The position numbers and the translations under genes are program-made. A stretch of DNA of 64,000 bases from DASZHJ01 sp963735465. Lineage in GTDB: Bacteria > Pseudomonadota > Alphaproteobacteria > ATCC43930 > CGMCC-115725. This document shows, piece after piece, positions 34,402 to 43,044 of this stretch (position 1 is the first letter of the stretch; every line of letters begins with the position of its first letter). The notes under the pieces are model-generated. The model was not told where the DNA came from. It ran no database searches and saw only the letters and a list, made by a program, of their open reading frames with translations. Location of the stretch: positions 558,001-622,000 of the forward strand of contig CAVTLA010000001.1 in assembly GCA_963735465.1 (NCBI GenBank). The letters run 5' to 3'.

Positions 34402-35600
34402 CCGCCGAAGGCGCCGTCGGCGGTGAGCGCGGCGATCTCCGCCTCGTCGAAGCCAAGCTCCAGGAGAATCTCCTCGGTGTGCGCGCCCAGCGCCGGCGGC
34501 GGGTGCCGGACCGAGGCGGGCGTCGCCGACATCGCGAAAGGCGGCGCCACGGATTTGATCCGGCGGTCGCCCATCGGGATTTCGAAGATGCCGTCGGTTG
34601 CTGCCAGCTGCTCGCTGTCCGCGGCCTCGCCGACGTTGTTGACCTTGGCGACGTTGACGCGGGCGCGGCCCAGGCGCTCGACGACCTCCTGGCTGGAGAG
34701 CGCGCCGGTGACGCCGCTCAGGATCTCCACCAGCCGCTCCCGATGCTGGCGGCGGTCGGTGTCTCGGCGGAATTCCGGCAGGTCGAGCGTCGCCGCGTCG
34801 AGGGCGCTGGCGCAGCGCTGCCACATGTCGTCGGTGGGCGCCACGATCACCACGCTGCCGTCGGCGGTGGCGAAAAGCTGATTGGGCACGCTCAGATGAT
34901 TGGCGGTGCCCATGGGCTGGCGGATTTTTCCGTCGAGCCAGTACTCCGTATAGAAATAGCTCATGAGATGGGCGGAGCCGCGCAGCAGCGAGGTCTCCAC
35001 CACCTGACCCTCGCCGGTCCGCTCCCGGTGCAGCAGTGCCGCCAGGATGGCGGTGGCGGCGCCCAGCCCCGCATGCAGGTCGATCGCCGCCGTGCCGCAG
35101 CGCACCGGCGGGCGGTCGGGCTCGCCGGTGATGCTCATGAGGCCGCTGTGGGCCTGGAGCGCGATGTCGTTGGCGCCGTGATGGGCGAGGGGGCCGCGGT
35201 CGCCATAGGCCCAGAACTCGCAGAAGATCACCCGCGGGTTGACCTTGCGCAGGTGCTCGTAGTCGAGGCCCCAGCGCTGCATGGCGCCAGGGCGGAAGTT
35301 GTGCATGACCACGTCGCAGGCGGTCGCCATCCGCAGCGCCGTCGTCCGCGCCGAGGCGCGGCCGAGATCCAGGGTCATGCTGCGCTTGTTGCGGTTGAAG
35401 GCGAGGTAGGAGGGGCTGGCGCCGTCGAGCGTCGCGCGCCCGCCGGCGCTCACGCCGAAGAAGCGCGCGCTGTCGCCGGTATCGGGCTCCTCGATCTTGA
35501 GCACGTCGGCGCCGAGATCGCCCAGGATCTGGGTCGCTGCCGGCCCGGCGAAGACGCGCGTGAAGTCGAGAACGCGGATGCCATCGAGGACGCCGGCCAC
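34380..35600 (-). CDS. Class III CoA-transferase (CaiB/BaiF family)
   Basis: 406-residue CoA-transferase. It opens with GIRVLDFTRVFAGPAATQIL and GDLGADVLKIEEPDTGDSAR, and the catalytic Asp should be in HHGANDIALQAHSGLMSITG near residue 160. Start is GTG at 35600 (VAGVLDGIRV), and its end overlaps the end of the Gfo/Idh gene by 22 bases tail to tail. It is divergent from the maleate isomerase-like gene with a 210-base gap, so both may share a control region. Together with the TRAP genes this suggests uptake of a dicarboxylate or hydroxy acid that is activated to its CoA ester. Confidence 0.93.
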   Translation of the reverse strand: MAGVLDGIRVLDFTRVFAGPAATQILGDLGADVLKIEEPDTGDSARFFGVSAGGRATLDGASPSYLAFNRNKRSMTLDLGRASARTTALRMATACDVVMHNFRPGAMQRWGLDYEHLRKVNPRVIFCEFWAYGDRGPLAHHGANDIALQAHSGLMSITGEPDRPPVRCGTAAIDLHAGLGAATAILAALLHRERTGEGQVVETSLLRGSAHLMSYFYTEYWLDGKIRQPMGTANHLSVPNQLFATADGSVVIVAPTDDMWQRCASALDAATLDLPEFRRDTDRRQHRERLVEILSGVTGALSSQEVVERLGRARVNVAKVNNVGEAADSEQLAATDGIFEIPMGDRRIKSVAPPFAMSATPASVRHPPPALGAHTEEILLELGFDEAEIAALTADGAFGGQPKAAR

Positions 35601-35810
35601 GAGACCTTCCCAATGCGAAATTCAGGACGCCGCCGGGCTCGGCAGCGCGCGGGAACGGTACCGGCGGGGGAAAAGCGCGGGAATATTCGTTCGATGAGCA
35701 GCATCTTTGCGGGCTGCGATAAGGTGATGCGCGGGTTAACCGGAGGCCCGGCTGCTTGCGCGGGATCGCCCGGCTTGCGTATGCTGGTGCGCTCTTCTTC
35801 CGGAGGGACC

Positions 35811-36506
35811 ATGGGACAGGCCAAGCCACGCGCGGTGCTGATCGTGCCCGCCAACAACACCACGGCGGAGCCGGAGATGACGGCGCTCGCGCCGGAGCTG
35901 GCGCCCTTCGCCGTGGCACGGGTGCCGGTGCCGTCGGAAGGCGTCACGGTCGAGAATATGCCGGCCTACGCCCGGAGCACCCTTGAGGTGGTGGAGGAGT
36001 TCCAGCCGCTGCACCCCCGCCTCGTGGTGCATGGCTGCACCGCGGCGGGATTTCTCTCCGGCGCCAAGGGCGTGGCGGAGATCACCGCGGCGCTCCGGAA
36101 GCAGACCGGCGCCATCGTCACCAGCACGGCGGCGGCGATGATCGAGGTGTTGCGCCACGAGGGCGTCAGCGAGACCGCCGTCGCGACGCCCTATCTGACG
36201 CCGGTCAATGACGGCCTCAAGGCGTATCTCGCCGGCGCCGGCATCGACGTCGAAGTGCTGAACAGCCTGTTCTGCCCCGACGTGGACTCCCTCGGTCGCG
36301 TCACCGAGGAAGAGGTGCTGGATCTGGCGCTCCGCACGGCGACGCCGCGCAGCAAGGCGCTCTTCATCGCCTGCTCGCAGCTTCCGACCCGAGGAGTCCT
36401 GGAGGAACTGCGCCAGCGGCTCGGCATTCCCGTCTGGTCGTCGATCAGCGCCACCGCCTGGGCGGCGTCCCGCGCCGCCGCGGCGCCGGAACGCGCGGCC
36501 GAATGA
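35811..36506 (+). CDS. Asp/Glu racemase superfamily enzyme (maleate isomerase / arylmalonate decarboxylase-like)
   Basis: 231-residue enzyme of the two-cysteine superfamily that isomerises maleate or decarboxylates malonates. The N-terminal motif is LIVPANNTTAEPEMTALAPE, the first cysteine is in VVHGCTAAGFLSGAKG (near residue 72) and the second in FIACSQLPTRGVL (near residue 190), both as expected for the family. Start ATG at 35811 follows CGGAGGGACC. The frame upstream is open for 2.5 kb only because of the frameshift in the Gfo/Idh gene. Convergent with the TRAP transporter; the same pathway is likely, with maleate or a substituted malonate as substrate, but this is inferred. Confidence 0.88.
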   Translation: MGQAKPRAVLIVPANNTTAEPEMTALAPELAPFAVARVPVPSEGVTVENMPAYARSTLEVVEEFQPLHPRLVVHGCTAAGFLSGAKGVAEITAALRKQTGAIVTSTAAAMIEVLRHEGVSETAVATPYLTPVNDGLKAYLAGAGIDVEVLNSLFCPDVDSLGRVTEEEVLDLALRTATPRSKALFIACSQLPTRGVLEELRQRLGIPVWSSISATAWAASRAAAAPERAAE

Positions 36507-36509
36507 CGA

Positions 36510-38357
36510 TCAGCGCATCCCGAAGAGGCGCGGCAGGCCCAGGGTGATCTCCGGAAAGATCACCGCCAGCGCTAGGCCGACCAGCAGGAAGACGTTGTAG
36601 ATCAGGCTCGGCCGCATGGTGGCGGCAGCGGGCGCCTCGCCGATGGCGCAGGCGACGTAATAGCCGATGCCCACCGGCGGCATGAACACGCCGATCCCGA
36701 TCGCCATCACCAGGAGTATGCCGTACTGCAGGGGATCGATCCCCATGCGCGCCGCCACCGGCAGCAGGATCGGCGCGGCGATGAGGATGGCGGGGAAGCC
36801 TTCGAGGACGAAGCCGATCACCACCAGCGCCGCCATGCTGAGGAACAGGAAGGCGAGGGGGTTGTCGAGGGCGGCGAAGGCCGAGGCCAAGGTGCGGCCG
36901 AGCCCGTCGATCACGATCGCTTGCGACAGCAGGTTCGCGGTGCCGATCATGAACAGCACCATACCCGCCATCAGCGTCGCGTCGCGCAAGCCTGTCCAGG
37001 CGTGGCGGAGACCGATGGAGTGGTAGAGGAAACCGGCGGCGAGGACGCCGTAGACCACGGCGAAGGAGGATGCCTCCGTCGGCGAGGCTATGCCGCCGAC
37101 GATGCCGCCGATCACGATAAGCGGCACGAGCAGGGCGGGCACCGCTCGAGGGATGCTGCCGAGCGCGCGGCGGGCGTTGAATGCCGGTCCGCGCGGAAAG
37201 TTGTGGCTGCGGCTTCGGAGGATGATGCCGGCTGCCAGCGTCACCGCCAGCAGTGCGGCGGGGATCACGCCAGCGACGAAGAGCGCGCCCACGGACAAGG
37301 TCGTGATCGAGCCCAGGATCAGCAGCGCCACCGACGGTGGCACTACCTCGCCCATGGCCGCCGCCGCCGCCAGCACGGCCACGGATTCCGGCGGCGGATA
37401 TCCCCGCGCCCGGAGCGGTCCGCGCATGATGCCGCCGACGGTGGCCATGTCCGCGCCCTTGGAGCCGCTCATGCCGGAGACGATGTACATCGCCACCACC
37501 TCCGCCAGCAGCAGCCCGCCGCGCCAATGGCCGATCCACTCCTCCACCATGTCGATGAGTCGCGCCGCCATGCCCGTGACGTCCATGAGCGCGCCGGCGA
37601 TCATGAAGAAGGGGATCGACAGCAGAACGAAGCTGCCGATGCCCGCCTGATAGGCGGCGGGGACGACCACCATCGGCGCCAGGCCGGTCATCAGAAAGAA
37701 GAGGATGCCGCCGAGGGCGAGGACGATGGCGATCGGCGCTCCCGCCGCGAAGGCAATGATCAGGAGCGGCGCGACGGGAATCATCGGATCGAGAGCGCCG
37801 TCGCCGCCGACATAGTGCAGGCGAAGCGCGAGAGCGAACGCGGCGACGCTGGCGGCGCCGGCAAAGCCGAGCAAGGCGCCCTGCAGGCTCAGGCGCAGCA
37901 GCTTCTCGGCGCTGAAGAGGATCATCAGCGCGAGGCCGATACCGAGCCAGACGGCGACGTAGCCGCCGCTGATGTCCAGCACCGGCAGGGATTGCGCGAG
38001 GTGAGAGCGGAAGAACGGCGGGAAGGCGAAAAGCGAGACGGCCGAGACCGCGATCACCGTCCAGAGGCCGGTGGCCTCCACCGCGTCCCGCGCTTGGCCC
38101 CGCAGGAGGTCGACGAGGGCGGTATACGCCATGCCGGAGCCGCGGCGGTAATAGGCCGCGGCGCCCAGGAATGTGATGATGGCGAGGCAGATTGTGGAGA
38201 GATCCGGTGCCCAATCGATGCCGGAATTGAAGGCGTAGCGGCCGACCGTGTTGACGAAAGTGACGGCGAGATCGGTGCCGAGGGCGGCGACCACAACGAT
38301 TTCCGTTCCGAGCGCGAGGGCCGCCGGGATTCCGCTGCGCTCGAGAATGCCCGCCAC
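36510..38357 (-). CDS. TRAP transporter fused permease (DctQ-DctM)
   Basis: 615-residue membrane protein joining the small and large TRAP permeases. The first about 190 residues contain four to five helices of DctQ type; the rest is DctM-like with APLLIIAFAAGAPIAIVLAL, MYIVSGMSGSKGADMATVGG (a conserved serine/glycine-rich loop) and VFMPPVGIGYYVACAIGEAP. It moves the acid captured by the binding protein using the sodium gradient. The start is GTG at 38357, seven bases after the stop of the binding-protein gene, so SBP and permease are one operon. The fused form is common in alphaproteobacteria. Confidence 0.94.
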   Translation of the reverse strand: MAGILERSGIPAALALGTEIVVVAALGTDLAVTFVNTVGRYAFNSGIDWAPDLSTICLAIITFLGAAAYYRRGSGMAYTALVDLLRGQARDAVEATGLWTVIAVSAVSLFAFPPFFRSHLAQSLPVLDISGGYVAVWLGIGLALMILFSAEKLLRLSLQGALLGFAGAASVAAFALALRLHYVGGDGALDPMIPVAPLLIIAFAAGAPIAIVLALGGILFFLMTGLAPMVVVPAAYQAGIGSFVLLSIPFFMIAGALMDVTGMAARLIDMVEEWIGHWRGGLLLAEVVAMYIVSGMSGSKGADMATVGGIMRGPLRARGYPPPESVAVLAAAAAMGEVVPPSVALLILGSITTLSVGALFVAGVIPAALLAVTLAAGIILRSRSHNFPRGPAFNARRALGSIPRAVPALLVPLIVIGGIVGGIASPTEASSFAVVYGVLAAGFLYHSIGLRHAWTGLRDATLMAGMVLFMIGTANLLSQAIVIDGLGRTLASAFAALDNPLAFLFLSMAALVVIGFVLEGFPAILIAAPILLPVAARMGIDPLQYGILLVMAIGIGVFMPPVGIGYYVACAIGEAPAAATMRPSLIYNVFLLVGLALAVIFPEITLGLPRLFGMR

Positions 38358-38364
38358 CGGCGGC

Positions 38365-39396
38365 TCAGGCTGGACCCAGCTCGCGGATCGCCTGGTCGAT
38401 GAGGTCCTTGCCGATCGAGGCCTCGAACTGCTGATAGACCGGCCTCGTCGCCGCGATGAACTTCTCCCGCTCCGCCGGCGTGAGGTCGTTGGCCTGCATC
38501 GTCGTCTTGATCTTCTCCACCGCGGCCTTGGTGGTTTCCGGCTGCGTCTTCCACTCCCAGTCCATCGCCGTCTTCATGGCCTGCTGGGCCATGCCCTTCT
38601 CCTCCGCCGACATCCCGTCCCAGAGCGCCTTGTTCATGGCGACGCCGAAGAGATCCATGATATGGGCGGTGGTGGAGAAGTACTTGCTGACCTCATAGAG
38701 CTTGAGGTTGACAATATCGACCGAGGAGTTCTCGACGCCGTCGACGGTGTGCTGCTGCAGGGCCAGGTACATTTCCGCGGAATCGAGGCCGACAGGATTG
38801 GCGCCGAGGATCTGGAAGGTCTTGAGGAACACCGGACTCGAGATCACGCGGATCTTCATCCCCGCGAGGTCGGCGGGCGTCTGCACCGGGCGCAGGTTGT
38901 TCGCCATCTGCCGCGGCCCCATGATCAACCAGCCCAGCAGCGTGAAGCCGACGTCGCCGGCAAAGCCCGCCATGCGGGCACCGAAGGGGCCGTCGAGGGC
39001 GGCGCGCAAGCGATCCTGGGAATCCACCAGGAATGGCAGGCTGAAGACGTCCATCTGGCGCGCGAAGCCCGCGAACCAGGCCGGCACCGCGATCGCCATG
39101 GAGAGGGTCCCGAGCTGCACCGACGTCAGCATGTCCTTGATGCTGCCGAGCTGGGAATTCGCGTAGATGTCGATCTTGAACTTGTTGCCGCTGAGCTTGG
39201 CGAACTCGTCGGCGAACATCTGGACCGCCCGGCCGTAGGTAGAGTCCGGGGGCACCGGCGTGCCGAAGCGGAGCGTGCGCGCGGCCTGGGCGCGGGCGAT
39301 GGCGGGCGCACCCAGCACGCCCACCGCAAGGGATGCCTGGAGGAGACGTCGCCGCGGAATTCCCTGATGTCGGCTGCGCGATGACCACGTCTGCAT
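38365..39396 (-). CDS. TRAP transporter substrate-binding protein (DctP family)
   Basis: 343-residue periplasmic protein. A twin-arginine signal is visible (IPRRRLLQASLAVGVLGAPA, cut after ARA-Q). The mature chain has RTLRFGTPVPPDSTYGRAVQ, the DctP ligand-arginine region in AGMKIRVISSPVFLKTFQIL and WDGMSAEEKGMAQQAMKTAM. Start ATG at 39396 follows AGGGGGGAT. The gene is the first of the operon and divergent from the MFS gene at 39709; the gap holds a 17-bp perfect inverted repeat. The ligand is probably an organic acid. Confidence 0.94.
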   Translation of the reverse strand: MQTWSSRSRHQGIPRRRLLQASLAVGVLGAPAIARAQAARTLRFGTPVPPDSTYGRAVQMFADEFAKLSGNKFKIDIYANSQLGSIKDMLTSVQLGTLSMAIAVPAWFAGFARQMDVFSLPFLVDSQDRLRAALDGPFGARMAGFAGDVGFTLLGWLIMGPRQMANNLRPVQTPADLAGMKIRVISSPVFLKTFQILGANPVGLDSAEMYLALQQHTVDGVENSSVDIVNLKLYEVSKYFSTTAHIMDLFGVAMNKALWDGMSAEEKGMAQQAMKTAMDWEWKTQPETTKAAVEKIKTTMQANDLTPAEREKFIAATRPVYQQFEASIGKDLIDQAIRELGPA

Positions 39397-39515
39397 GACG
39401 GCATCCCCCCTGATTAGATTTTCTGGCTCCGCTGCCGCCGACGTCTCGAGCCGTGGGCCTTCCGGCGCGGAGTGGATTCGATTGTCGCCCATCCCAGCCG
39501 AAGCGCAAAGCCTGC

Positions 39516-39583
39516 GTATTGCATGAAATTGCATTGCGTGCGGCGCAAGGATGTGGCGTGCGTCTCGCAATTTCATGCAATAC
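39516..39583. promoter_or_regulatory. 17-bp perfect inverted repeat in the divergent TRAP/MFS promoter
   Basis: GTATTGCATGAAATTGC at 39516-39532 and its exact reverse complement at 39567-39583, separated by 34 bases. Each arm is itself nearly palindromic (TGCATGAAATTGCA). A related site lies at 42949. Two dimer sites spaced for looping between two divergent promoters is the likely reading; the regulator is not in this window. Confidence 0.65.
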
Positions 39584-39708
39584 CCCGCGGTTGGACTGCC
39601 GGACTGTCGAACCCGGACGAGAAGCGACGCCACAGCGGAATACCGCGTGACGATACGCGCCGGCATCGCAGGACGCGGTGCCGAGAACAGCTCCGAGGGG
39701 GAAAGCCG

Positions 39709-40929
39709 ATGTTCTACGACTGGATGTCGAATCTGGATCGGCGGGAGCGGCGTGCCATGGGGGCCTGCTTCGGCGGCTGGTCCCTCGATGCGCTCGATGT
39801 CCAGGTCTACAGCTATCTCATTCCGACGCTGATGGTGGTGTGGGGCATCACCGCACCGCAAGCGGGCATGCTCGGGACCGTCGCCCTGGTGCTCTCGGCC
39901 TTCGGCGGCTGGTTCGCCGGCGCCCTGAGCGACCGCTTCGGCCGGGTGCGGGTGCTTCAGGTCACCATCGCCTGGTTCGCGGTCTTCACCTTCCTCAGCG
40001 GCTTCACCAACTCCTTCAATCAGCTCTTCATCTGCCGTGCGATGCAGGGTATCGGCTTCGGCGGCGAGTGGGCCTGCGGCTCGGTGCTGATCGGCGAGAT
40101 CGTCCGCGCCCAGTTCCGCGGCCGCGCCGTCGGCTATGTCCAGAGCGGCTGGGCCGTCGGCTGGTGCAGTGCCGCGATCCTCTACACCATCATGTTCTCG
40201 ATCCTGCCACCGGAATGGGCGTGGCGGGCGATGTTCTGGATCGGCATCCTGCCGGCGATCCTGGTGTTCTACGTCCGCCGCTTCGTGGAGGAACCCGAGA
40301 TCTTTCGCGCGTCGGGAGTGCGGTCGGGATCGCCCTTCGCCATCTTCCGCCGCGACCTGCTGCCGACAACGTTCCTGACGGCGCTGCTGGGTACCGGACT
40401 CCAGGGCGGGAACTACGCGCTGATCGTGTGGCTGCCGACCTTCCTCAAGACCACCCGCGGTCTCTCGGTGCTCAACACCGGCACCTACACGATCGTCTTC
40501 ACCATCGGCGCCTTCGTCGGCTTCATCACCTGCTCGCATTTCGCCGACGCGTTCGGGCGGCGCACGGCCTTCGCGTTCTTCTCGGTCTGCGCGGCGTTGC
40601 TCTGCGTCGCCTATACGGCGCTTCCCATCAGCAACGATTTCATGCTGCTGCTGAGCTTCCCCCTGGGCTTCTGCGCCCATGCGGCGATTTGCCAGATGGG
40701 CCCGTTCATGACCGAGCTGTTTCCCACCAGCGTGCGCGCCACCGGGCAAGGCTTCGCCTATAACGCAGGGCGCGGCATCGGCGCGATCTTTCCCTTGCTG
40801 GTGGGCTATCTCGCGACGGTGATGCCGCTCGGCTACGCGATCAGCATCTTCGCGATGGCCGGTTTCTCGCTGGTGGTGGTGGCGGCCCTGCTGCTGCCGG
40901 AGACGAAGGGCCGCGTGCTTCTCGCCTGA
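39709..40929 (+). CDS. MFS transporter, aromatic/organic acid:H+ symporter type
   Basis: 406-residue twelve-helix permease of the metabolite:H+ symporter or AAHS group. It shows GGWSLDALDVQVYSYLIPTL, the loop GALSDRFGRVRVLQVTIAWF and GFGGEWACGSVLIGEIVRAQ, plus the second DAFGRR loop in TCSHFADAFGRRTAF. Start ATG at 39709 follows GAGGGGGAA; the frame is open upstream to 39472 but that part holds the operator. It is divergent from the TRAP binding protein and so is probably part of the same regulon, giving a second route for the same acid or for its product. Confidence 0.93.
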   Translation: MFYDWMSNLDRRERRAMGACFGGWSLDALDVQVYSYLIPTLMVVWGITAPQAGMLGTVALVLSAFGGWFAGALSDRFGRVRVLQVTIAWFAVFTFLSGFTNSFNQLFICRAMQGIGFGGEWACGSVLIGEIVRAQFRGRAVGYVQSGWAVGWCSAAILYTIMFSILPPEWAWRAMFWIGILPAILVFYVRRFVEEPEIFRASGVRSGSPFAIFRRDLLPTTFLTALLGTGLQGGNYALIVWLPTFLKTTRGLSVLNTGTYTIVFTIGAFVGFITCSHFADAFGRRTAFAFFSVCAALLCVAYTALPISNDFMLLLSFPLGFCAHAAICQMGPFMTELFPTSVRATGQGFAYNAGRGIGAIFPLLVGYLATVMPLGYAISIFAMAGFSLVVVAALLLPETKGRVLLA

Positions 40930-40936
40930 AGCAGGG

Positions 40937-42008
40937 TCAGGGAAGCGGCGGCGGTTTCACGCCGAGAATCCGCTCGAACCGCTCGACGTAGCGCGGCCAG
41001 GCCTCGGGATTGACCAGGCGCGGCGGCACCGCGCCGGCGAAGATATCGATCCACTGCGCCGCGGTGGCGGCTGCCAGGTCGTACAAGGATTCCTCGGTCA
41101 TGCCCGCCGTGTGCGGCGTCGCCAGGACCGTGTCGAAGGCGAGGAGCGGGTGGTCGGATTGCGGCGGTTCCTGCAGGAAGACGTCGAGGCCGGCGCCGGC
41201 GATCCGGCGCTCCCTGAGCGCCTGCGCCAGATCGTCCTCCCGATGGATGCCGCCCCGCGCGGTGCTGATGAAGTAGGCGGTAGGGCTTCATCAGGGCAAA
41301 CTGGGCCGACCCCAGCATTCCCATGGTCTCGGCGTTGCGCGGGCAGTGCACCGACACGAAGTCCGAGCGCCGCATCAGCTCGTCGAGCTCGACCTTGGTG
41401 CCACCGCGGTCCGCGATCTGCTCCTTGGTCAGGTAAGGGTCATAGGCCAGCACGGTCATGCCAAAGAGCAGCCGGCAGAGCTCCGCGGTGCGGGTGCCGA
41501 TCTGCCCGATGCCGACGAGTCCCACCGTCTTGCCTCTGATGTCATTGCCCATGAATTTCCAGCGGTCAGTCACGTTCTCCCGCCGCAGCGCGCGGTCGGC
41601 GAGGCTGATCTTCTTGGAGAGTGCCAGGATGAATCCCAGGGCGTGCTCGGCGACCGCCTCCTTGTTGAAGCCGGACTGGTTGCAGACGATGACACCCGCC
41701 GCGGTGCAGGCATCGACGTCCACCATGTCATAGCCGGCGCCGCTGGAGCAGATCGCCAGCAGGCTCGGGCAACGCTGCAGCAGCGCCGCGTTGCCGAACC
41801 AGGGCTCGGAGAGCTCGCCGCGCGGCTGGATCTGATAGCCGTGGGCGCGGGCGATCTCCGGCCATGTCTCCGCCTCGGGTGCCTTGTAACGCAGGCGCAC
41901 CAGGTCGATCTCCGGCCGGGCGACCAACGTCTTCTCGGCGATGGGATCGAACAGCTTCTCGAAATAGACGAGGCGCTTGATGTTGGGAAGACCTGCCTTG
42001 GGCGCCAT
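40937..42008 (-). pseudogene. 2-hydroxyacid (phosphoglycerate-type) dehydrogenase, frameshifted
   Basis: NAD-dependent D-2-hydroxyacid dehydrogenase. The first frame (42008 to about 41283) has the substrate domain, GKTVGLVGIGQIGTRTAELC (NAD motif) and VSVHCPRNAETMGML with the following MKP; it then runs out of the family as YRLLHQHRAGRH. The neighbour frame supplies TAYFISTARGGIHREDDLAQ, GAGLDVFLQEPP (active Glu) and ATPHTAGMTEES (active His), stopping at 40937. Removing one base at 41282 gives ALMKPTAYFISTARGG. All catalytic residues are then present. It is followed, in the direction of transcription, by nothing on the same strand before the convergent MFS gene and preceded by the amidohydrolase 15 bases upstream. 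Confidence 0.85.
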
Positions 42009-42023
42009 GTGCCGATCCGTCCT

Positions 42024-42884
42024 TTACGCGAAGCCGTAGAGCTCTGCGGCGTTATCTACCAGGATCCGCTGCCGCACGGCGGCATCCGGCGCCCAGGTCC
42101 CCAGGAGATCCAGGAGATCGCCGTCGTCGGGCATGTAGTCCGGAAGCGTCGTATGCGGCCAGTCGGTACCCCAGATGCAGCGCTCCGGCGCATGCTTGAT
42201 GAACCGCTTCGCCAACGGCTCGACGTCGGCGTAGGGGTGGCCGGTCAGCGACGCGCGGTAGCCGCAGAGCTTCACCCAGCAGCGACCGGACTCCAGCAGC
42301 CTGAGCATGCCGACGAAATCGGGATCATCGGGATCGGTGTTGGCGAGCATGCCGCCCATGTGGTCGAAGACCACGGGCACCGGCAGGCGCGCGACCACCG
42401 GCAGCAACTCGCTCCAGAGGTTCCGCGGCACATACATCTCGATATGCCAGCCGAACTCGGCGATCTCTTTGGCGACGCCAGGCAGATGCTCCAGGGTGGG
42501 GCCGCCCTTGACCGTCGTGATGAAGCGCGTGCCGCGGATGCCGGCGTCGAACAGCCGGCGCACCTCCTGCCGGCTGGTGCCCTGCTCGATCATGCCGATG
42601 CCGCGCGCGCGGTGCTGGCCGAAATCGGCGACCGCCGCCACCGTGCGGGTGTTGTCGCAGCCGTAGACGCTGGCCTGGACCACCACCATGCGCTCCAGAC
42701 CAAGGGTTCCGGCCATTTTGAGATAGGCGGGCTCGAGCGCGTTGGGCGGTGTATAGCCGCGATCGGCGGTGTAGGGATAGCGCGCCGGCGGCCCGAAGAT
42801 ATGCATGTGGCAATCGCAGGCGCGGGGTGGCGCCGCGAGGCGCGGCCGCTTCGTCTCAGCGCGAGGTCCCTGGCACATCTCCAT
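42024..42884 (-). CDS. Amidohydrolase 2 family protein (TIM-barrel lactonase/decarboxylase type)
   Basis: 286-residue metal-dependent hydrolase. The first metal motif H-x-H is in ACDCHMHIFGPPARYP; further ligands appear as VVFDHMGGML and the catalytic Asp in RCIWGTDWPHTTLPDY. This pattern fits 2-pyrone-4,6-dicarboxylate lactonase or related enzymes of dicarboxylate breakdown. Start ATG at 42884 follows AGAGGAG; the open frame reaches 43067 without support. It starts a two-gene leftward operon with the hydroxyacid dehydrogenase, and an operator-like site (42949-42964) lies 64 bases upstream, matching the repeats at 39516-39583. Role in the same acid pathway is therefore likely. Confidence 0.9.
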   Translation of the reverse strand: MEMCQGPRAETKRPRLAAPPRACDCHMHIFGPPARYPYTADRGYTPPNALEPAYLKMAGTLGLERMVVVQASVYGCDNTRTVAAVADFGQHRARGIGMIEQGTSRQEVRRLFDAGIRGTRFITTVKGGPTLEHLPGVAKEIAEFGWHIEMYVPRNLWSELLPVVARLPVPVVFDHMGGMLANTDPDDPDFVGMLRLLESGRCWVKLCGYRASLTGHPYADVEPLAKRFIKHAPERCIWGTDWPHTTLPDYMPDDGDLLDLLGTWAPDAAVRQRILVDNAAELYGFA

Positions 42885-42948
42885 GCGGCGAACTCCTCTG
42901 CGAGCGGCATCACCCTCAGGGACATTCGACAAGATCGGAGGTCGATGC

Positions 42949-42964
42949 TTGTACGAAATTGCAA
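42949..42964. promoter_or_regulatory. Operator-like site matching the TRAP/MFS inverted repeat
   Basis: TTGTACGAAATTGCAA differs from TTGCATGAAATTGCAT (39519-39534) at three of 16 positions and is itself an imperfect palindrome. A+T-rich and placed 64 bases before the amidohydrolase start, inside GC-rich DNA. Confidence 0.5.
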
Positions 42965-43044
42965 ACGCCATGACGTCGTGACGACGAAGGCCGATCCCGG
43001 GGCCATAGTCGGGCTCGGCATCCCTATCGTGCGCGGGTTCGACG

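Noticed and set aside
33285..36506. Open frame of 1073 codons spanning Gfo/Idh, the CoA-transferase antisense and the isomerase
   Set aside because: It arises because the frameshifted Gfo/Idh frame happens to be open through GC-rich antisense DNA; conserved domains exist only at both ends and the isomerase has its own ATG and RBS at 35811.
38365..40749. 794-codon leftward frame starting inside the MFS gene
   Set aside because: Only the last 343 residues are DctP-like; the Tat signal and RBS at 39396 fix the start and the rest is antisense to the MFS gene.
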